From assembly GCA_934098565.1 (NCBI GenBank), contig CAKOON010000002.1:62001-126000 (forward strand): a stretch of DNA of 64,000 nt. Reading direction: 5' to 3'. Shown one piece after another: positions 59,733-64,000 of the stretch; position 1 is the stretch's first letter, and every line of letters starts with the position of its first letter. A program made the position numbers and the translations under genes. The notes beneath the pieces are model-generated. The model did no database searches and had not been told where the DNA came from. It worked only from the letters and a program-made list of their open reading frames with translations. This DNA comes from an uncultured Bacilli bacterium (GTDB taxonomy: Bacteria > Bacillota_I > Bacilli_A > RF39 > UBA660).

Positions 59733-60923
59733 ATGAAATGTATATTAATGAATAAAAATACTAAAGTATTAGAGGTAGAATACAATGAAGAAGGTATATT
59801 CTTTCTTAAAATATATAAAGTTTATAATATAGAGTATGCTCCTTATATCTTAAAAAGTTTATATAAAAAAGAAAATATTGATGATAAAGAGTTTAGAAGT
59901 AGTTTATCTAAATGGTTTAAAGGAAGAGGAATTCCAGCTTTTAGAGATAAATTAGATTTATTATTACATAGATTAAATATAGAAGTTCCGGGAGAGTTAT
60001 TAGATAAAGCTTTTGGCTTATCTTTATCAGACCAATATTGGTTAAAACCAGTAGATAAAGAGATATCTTATGATGATATTAACTTCTTTGATAATGATTT
60101 TTCTTATGCTGAGTTTAGAGAGGCTTCTTTATCTAATAGTAGTAAAGATATAACTAGTAGAATAGCATTAATAAGTCCGAATAACACTACTGATGGTATG
60201 TTAAGAAAAGCCTGGATTATCGAAGATGGAGTTAGGTACTTACTTAAAGGTGGTTATAAAAATGAAATCTTACAACCGTTTAATGAAGTATTAGCTAGTG
60301 AAATATGTAAAAGACTAGGGTTTAATCATGTTATCTATAGTATTGATAACTATAAAGGAATGATTGTTTCTAAATGTCCATGTTTTATTAATAAAGATAC
60401 AGAACTAATAACAGCTTATCAAATTATGAAGGATATTCCTAAATCGAAGAGTATTAATGATTATGAAGAATATCTTAGTATTTTAGAAAAGCATGGTCTT
60501 AAGAATGCTAGAATTCAAATGGAAAATATGTATATTTTAGACTATTTAATTATGAATGAAGATAGACATTTAAATAACTTTGGGATAATAAGAGACGTAA
60601 ATTCTTTAGAATGGATAAATGTTGCTCCTATATTTGATAATGGCCAAAGTCTTAATATTACTTATTATAGTCAAGATGAGTTATGTGTTACTGGGGAAGG
60701 AAGATTTTTTTATCAAATTAAGCCATTTGATGAGATAATTAAAGTAGTTAGAGATATCAAAAGATTAGATTTAACGAAGTTAGATGGTATAGTAGAGTGG
60801 TATGATAATTTACTTCATATGTATCAATATATAACAGGTATTTCAGATGATAGAATTAATAAATTATGTATTCTTTTAAATAGACAAATTAAGAGTTTAA
60901 AAAAACTACAAAGTTTAAGTTAA
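59733..60923 (+). CDS. Solitary HipA-like Ser/Thr kinase
   Basis: The 396-residue protein has the HipA kinase C-domain: the ATP-binding region WIIEDGVRYLLKGGYKNEIL, a catalytic loop LIMNEDRHLNNFGII (D and N as in the HipA NxDxHxxN motif) near residue 279, and the metal-binding APIFDNGQSLN. The N-terminal part (about 1-115) is unlike the usual HipA N-domain. No hipB-type antitoxin gene lies beside it and its own promoter is present, so it is probably not a classical toxin-antitoxin pair. Substrate unknown. Its coding end forms half of a terminator shared with the convergent radical SAM gene. Confidence 0.8.
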   Translation: MKCILMNKNTKVLEVEYNEEGIFFLKIYKVYNIEYAPYILKSLYKKENIDDKEFRSSLSKWFKGRGIPAFRDKLDLLLHRLNIEVPGELLDKAFGLSLSDQYWLKPVDKEISYDDINFFDNDFSYAEFREASLSNSSKDITSRIALISPNNTTDGMLRKAWIIEDGVRYLLKGGYKNEILQPFNEVLASEICKRLGFNHVIYSIDNYKGMIVSKCPCFINKDTELITAYQIMKDIPKSKSINDYEEYLSILEKHGLKNARIQMENMYILDYLIMNEDRHLNNFGIIRDVNSLEWINVAPIFDNGQSLNITYYSQDELCVTGEGRFFYQIKPFDEIIKVVRDIKRLDLTKLDGIVEWYDNLLHMYQYITGISDDRINKLCILLNRQIKSLKKLQSLS

Positions 60924-60946
60924 TTACTTATTCTCATGTAGTTTTT
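60901..60946. terminator. Bidirectional terminator formed by two convergent coding ends
   Basis: AAAAACTACA (60901-60910, in the HipA-like gene) pairs with TGTAGTTTTT (60937-60946, in the radical SAM gene), with T- and A-runs on both sides. The two stop codons (60921-60923 and 60924-60926) abut in the loop. Confidence 0.8.
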
Positions 60947-61862
60947 TTCCTTGATAAGTATCTCTTTTTACCATTTCTTTATCTATATCATTTAGAACAC
61001 AAAATTTCTTTAAGACCCATTCGGGAGTGATTAAGTCTTCTTTTTTAGGATCTCCTGTTAGTCTATGAATAACTATTTTCTGATTTAAGTATTCTAACTG
61101 GGAGACTACTATATCAATATATTCTTCTTTAGATAAGATAGGAAAATGTTTTTCTTTATACATTTGAGCTAACTTAGTATTTTTAATAACATGTAACATA
61201 TGGATTTTAATACCAGAGACTCCGAGGGAGTTAACATATTTAGCCGTATTAATCATCATTTCTTTAGTTTCACCTGGTAGGCCATTAATAATATGGACAA
61301 CTACATTTATATGGTTAGCTACTAATTTTTTAACACATTCATCGAAGTTTTTTAAGTCATGACCACGATGAATTAGTTTTAGGGTTTCATCATACATAGA
61401 TTGTAATCCTAATTCTATAGTTAGATTAGTTCTTTTATTTAAATCAATTAAGTATTCTAGACATTCATTTGAGATACAATCACTTCTAGTAGCAATAGAT
61501 AACCCAATAACATTAGGTATTTTAAGAATAGGTTCAAATTTAGTCTTTAAGACTTCAACGGGAGCATAAGTATTCGTATTAGCTTGAAAATACCCAATAT
61601 AGTAGGCATCAGGCCATTTATGTTCCATGACATTTTTAACCATTTCAAATTGCGTTATTAAGTCATCTTCTTCATTGCCGGCAAAGTCTCCACTGCCAAG
61701 GGGTGAACAGAAGATACAACCATAACCATCTTTTTTATTAGGACAACTAAAACCGGCGTTTAAAGAAACTTTAAAGACTTTTTTACCATACTTAGTTTTA
61801 TATTCATAATTAAGAGTATGATATCTTTTATTATCTAAAGTATATGGAAATTTATTTTGCAT
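60924..61862 (-). CDS. TIGR01212-family radical SAM protein
   Basis: The 312-residue protein binds a 4Fe-4S cluster and SAM. The cluster motif is in LNAGFSCPNKKDGYGCIFCS (CxxxxxxGCxxC spacing of the YhcC/YtqA family rather than plain CxxxCxxC) near residue 38. YIGYFQANTNTYAP, GLSIATRSDC, ELGLQSMYDETLKLIHRGHD and VHIINGLPGETKEMM follow, all typical of TIGR01212. Members are thought to act in tRNA or related modification, but the reaction is unsettled. The gene ends head-on against the HipA-like gene with no spacing. Confidence 0.88.
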   Translation of the reverse strand: MQNKFPYTLDNKRYHTLNYEYKTKYGKKVFKVSLNAGFSCPNKKDGYGCIFCSPLGSGDFAGNEEDDLITQFEMVKNVMEHKWPDAYYIGYFQANTNTYAPVEVLKTKFEPILKIPNVIGLSIATRSDCISNECLEYLIDLNKRTNLTIELGLQSMYDETLKLIHRGHDLKNFDECVKKLVANHINVVVHIINGLPGETKEMMINTAKYVNSLGVSGIKIHMLHVIKNTKLAQMYKEKHFPILSKEEYIDIVVSQLEYLNQKIVIHRLTGDPKKEDLITPEWVLKKFCVLNDIDKEMVKRDTYQGKKLHENK

Positions 61863-61910
61863 AAGTAATCACCTAGAAGTAGTTTATCATAAATAGAAAT
61901 AATTACTAGC

Positions 61911-61985
61911 AAAAGTTATTTTGATAAGACAAAATAATTCTTAAAAAGTAAAAGTTCTTTTGATGAAACAAAATAACTTTAAAAA
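61911..61985. repeat. Two tandem 39-bp AT-rich repeats, each partly palindromic
   Basis: AAAAGTTATTTTGATAAGAC and a diverged second copy starting AAAAGTTCTTTTGATGAAAC (61950) are each followed by AAAATAA and TTAAA. In the first, TTATTTTG and CAAAATAA can form a hairpin. They lie upstream of the radical SAM gene; nearby TTTTGGAAAT-AG-ATTTCCAAAA (62034-62055) is a perfect 10-bp palindrome. Confidence 0.6.
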
Positions 61986-62120
61986 AAACTTAGTATTAGC
62001 AAAATATTTCCAATACTAGGGGAATTTCCTGACTTTTGGAAATAGATTTCCAAAACTTATTTAATATTCGCTGAAACTTTCTTTTAGATAAATTATTTTC
62101 TTGGTTAACGTAAAAGAAAA

Positions 62121-62143
62121 CAGCCAAGAAGTATTCTTAGCCG
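62121..62143 (-). terminator. Terminator of the 62150-62569 gene
   Basis: On the minus strand CGGCTAAGAA-TAC-TTCTTGGCTG (complement of 62121-62143) forms a 10-bp stem followed by TTTTC. Confidence 0.75.
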
Positions 62144-62149
62144 TTTTTA

Positions 62150-62569
62150 CTATTTACAAAGGTTGTCTATGACTTTATCTGCATCACTTACAATGTAGTA
62201 GTCTTCAATGTAAGAATTGTTATCAGCCATCTTATGACATTTAACAATATCATAGCTCTTAAAGTAATAAATCATCGTACCACCGTCATTTAACCCAGAA
62301 CTTTTTTTAGCGCCTTTAACTAATTTATCCATGGTAGTTTGTTTATCTTTTAAGGCATTGTTTAAATCTTTAGATTTATACTTAACACTAGTAAATTCCG
62401 AGTAGATTTTTCTGTTATCAGATAATGTATAGATAGTAAGATAATTATTGTTTTCAATTTTACCGGTTGCTGTTAATTTTTCTCTACCAAGAAGTTGCAA
62501 GATGATGAGTATGACTATTAAAGTTATTAAGATAATGCCACCACTAAGAAGGATGTTTTTCTTTTTCAT
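62150..62569 (-). CDS. Small membrane-anchored protein of unknown function
   Basis: The 139-residue product starts at the complement of 62569 (MKKKNILLSGGIILITLIVI), eight bases after GGAGGAAAAC. A frame extending to 62620 lacks a ribosome site. Residues 5-26 form a membrane segment; the outer domain is charged (YLTIYTLSDNRKIYSEFTSV, YIVSDADKVIDNLC) with two Cys. It may be a stress or sensor lipid-free anchor protein, but no family is recognised. It is divergently arranged with the GH31 gene. Confidence 0.65.
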   Translation of the reverse strand: MKKKNILLSGGIILITLIVILIILQLLGREKLTATGKIENNNYLTIYTLSDNRKIYSEFTSVKYKSKDLNNALKDKQTTMDKLVKGAKKSSGLNDGGTMIYYFKSYDIVKCHKMADNNSYIEDYYIVSDADKVIDNLCK

Positions 62570-62627
62570 ATGTTTTCCTCCTAATATCAGTATATCATAA
62601 TCGGGGGGGAGTAAAGACACTTTTTAA

Positions 62628-62656
62628 TTGAAAAACAATAAGTAGTTTGCTATACT
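62628..62656 (+). promoter_or_regulatory. Promoter of the GH31 gene
   Basis: TTGAAA (62628-62633), 17-bp spacer, TATACT (62651-62656); ribosome site ATAGGGA precedes ATG 62682. Confidence 0.75.
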
Positions 62657-62681
62657 TAAAATTAGAAAGAATAGGGATTTT

Positions 62682-64000
62682 ATGAGTACTTTAGGAAATC
62701 ATTTTTTACCAAATATGAACAATCGGATGACTAATCCAAAAGCTGTATTTAAGGGTAAAAATTATCGAATTAGTGTTATTAGTGATATGATACTACGTTT
62801 AGAATATGATGAGACAGGGGTTTTTAATGACTACTTAACTGAAAATATTCAAAATAGAAGTTTTCCTCGCCCTACTTTAGATGTTCAAGAAGATCATGCG
62901 ACTTTAATTATTAATACTAAGTACTTTCGTCTACAATATCTAAAAGAAAAGCCTTTTAAGGGGAGTCTTTTTGCACCAGACTCAACTTTAAGAGTAAACG
63001 TCTTAAATTCGTCTGCTTATTGGTACTATGGTAGTGATGAAGCTAAAAATGTGGCTTGTTTTCGTCCTAATCTTGATTTAAAGAAAGAGTTTATTTCGGC
63101 TAGTGAGTCTTTAGAAAATAATAATTCTAAGGATGATAAGAAGAAAAAAGAAGCTACCGATACTTATAAAAAAGCTAAGAATAGTATATTCTCAAGACAA
63201 AAAAGTCTATATTCTTTAGATGGTTTTAGTACTTTGGATGACTCCGATAGTATGATTATTGATGATAAGGGGTATATGGTTCCAAGAACACATAAGTCTA
63301 TTGATATTTATGTTTTTGTGTATAATAAAGACTTTAGATTGTTCTTAGGAGAGTATGTAACTTTAGCTGGAAGATGTCCTTTAGTACCTCGTTATGCTCT
63401 AGGAGTTTGGTGGTATCGAGATGATATTTATACCTTTGATAATATTAGAAAACTTGTTTATGATTTTAATAGTCATCATATTCCTTTGAATGTCTTAGTG
63501 ATGGGAAGTAACTGGCATATTAAAGATCCTAATGACTTAAAGAAATTTAAGAGTGGATTTACTTTTAATAGAGATAAACTAGGTACTTTGAATAATTTTA
63601 CGACTTTTTTACATGAAAGAGGAATTCGTTTAGGACTTAGTTTAGATCCAACGGAGGGTATTCATCCTCATGAATTTAAATATCGTGAGTATGCTAGTGA
63701 GTTAGGAATTAATGATAGTCAGGACTTACCTTTTAATGTTTTAGATAAAAATGTCGTTGCAGCTTATTTAGATAAGTTAATTAATCCTTTATATAATGAT
63801 AATGTTGATTTCTTCTTCTTAGACGTAAGAACTAAGGATAAGAGAATAATGAATGCTTTAAACTATTATCATTATAATGACTATAAAAAGTTTACGAATA
63901 CAAGAGGAATGATTTTAGCTCGTCCAGCTTCTCTTGGAGCATTGCGATATCCAATTTTATATAGTGGCGAGACTGAAGTTAGTTGGGATACGTTAAAAAA
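62682..64000 (+). CDS. Glycoside hydrolase family 31 protein (3' end outside window)
   Basis: The gene has no stop inside the window, so 439 codons are visible. After an N-terminal beta region (YRISVISDMILRLEYDETG) the (beta/alpha)8 part starts at CPLVPRYALGVWWYRDDIYT, a GH31 signature. VDFFFLDVRTKD, LNYYHYNDYKKF, RGMILARPASLGALRYPILY and SGETEVSWDTL follow. In active alpha-glucosidases of this subgroup the last motif reads SGD with the Asp as acid/base; here it is Glu, and the nucleophile region reads FLDVRT instead of WIDWQQ. It hydrolyses alpha-glycosides if active. It has a clear promoter and start. Confidence 0.85.
   Translation, partial: MSTLGNHFLPNMNNRMTNPKAVFKGKNYRISVISDMILRLEYDETGVFNDYLTENIQNRSFPRPTLDVQEDHATLIINTKYFRLQYLKEKPFKGSLFAPDSTLRVNVLNSSAYWYYGSDEAKNVACFRPNLDLKKEFISASESLENNNSKDDKKKKEATDTYKKAKNSIFSRQKSLYSLDGFSTLDDSDSMIIDDKGYMVPRTHKSIDIYVFVYNKDFRLFLGEYVTLAGRCPLVPRYALGVWWYRDDIYTFDNIRKLVYDFNSHHIPLNVLVMGSNWHIKDPNDLKKFKSGFTFNRDKLGTLNNFTTFLHERGIRLGLSLDPTEGIHPHEFKYREYASELGINDSQDLPFNVLDKNVVAAYLDKLINPLYNDNVDFFFLDVRTKDKRIMNALNYYHYNDYKKFTNTRGMILARPASLGALRYPILYSGETEVSWDTLK

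Overview
The window is a 64 kb stretch of a very AT-rich, low-GC Gram-positive genome. TGA is used as a stop (for example at the ends of cas9 and cas2), AGGAGG-type ribosome sites and TTGACA/TATAAT promoters are common, and ATGA start/stop overlaps are frequent. An EzrA-like division protein, RNase J, a stage VI sporulation protein F homologue, a threonine T-box, BceRS/VanRS-style two-component systems and a SipW-type signal peptidase all point to Bacillota, probably an uncultured Bacilli lineage (RF39/Erysipelotrichia-like). That placement is inference; no rRNA is present.

Layout. 1-900: the 3' end of a disordered acidic protein and a small rhodanese. 920-7,440: a surface-fibre style module with two tandemly duplicated TasA/CalY-like secreted proteins, then an operon of a third such protein, a small membrane protein, a 903-residue protein packed with Asp-rich calcium-type repeats, and the ER-type signal peptidase. 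7,500-9,725: SpoVIF-like protein, membrane-tethered HTH regulator, secreted protein. 10,050-14,350 (minus strand): RNase J, a ClpX-like ATPase with a Clp-N-like N-terminus and its partner, and tRNA-Thr. 14,400-30,130: mostly housekeeping genes (ZIP transporter, thioredoxin-like protein, tandem-domain ThyX-like protein with thymidylate kinase, HAD phosphatases, rRNA methyltransferase, ThiI, acetate kinase, NrnA, EzrA, an NPNTG-tailed surface protein), then tRNA-His on the minus strand.

30,600-37,660 is a compact type II-A CRISPR-Cas locus (tracrRNA, cas9, cas1, cas2, csn2, array). The tracrRNA is encoded on the opposite strand directly upstream of cas9, and its predicted promoter lies across the cas9 ribosome site and start codon. 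The array has six repeats and five spacers of exactly 30 bp, preceded by the ATTTGAG leader end known from streptococcal type II-A systems. Decayed genes flank the locus on both sides.

38,200-43,460 encodes an ABC exporter and a two-component system. The exporter promoter carries an 11-bp-period direct repeat in place of a -35 box, the expected layout for an OmpR/PhoB-type activator. 43,900-47,220 holds a lipoprotein, a T-box and threonyl-tRNA synthetase without a TGS domain. A second two-component system and an HExxH protein follow. 51,240-56,100 is a five-gene operon (AMP-dependent acyl ligase, acyl carrier protein, phosphopantetheinyl transferase, tandem GT8 glycosyltransferase, PlsC-type acyltransferase) that looks like a dedicated acyl-glycolipid pathway. 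56,300-64,000: two related membrane-anchored surface proteins separated by a structured palindromic non-coding element, a solitary HipA-like kinase, a TIGR01212-type radical SAM protein, a small membrane protein and the start of a GH31 glycosidase running off the window.

Intrinsic terminators are often fused to coding sequence. Several start inside the stop codon region of their own gene, one contains the next gene's ribosome site, and one convergent pair shares a hairpin built from both coding ends.
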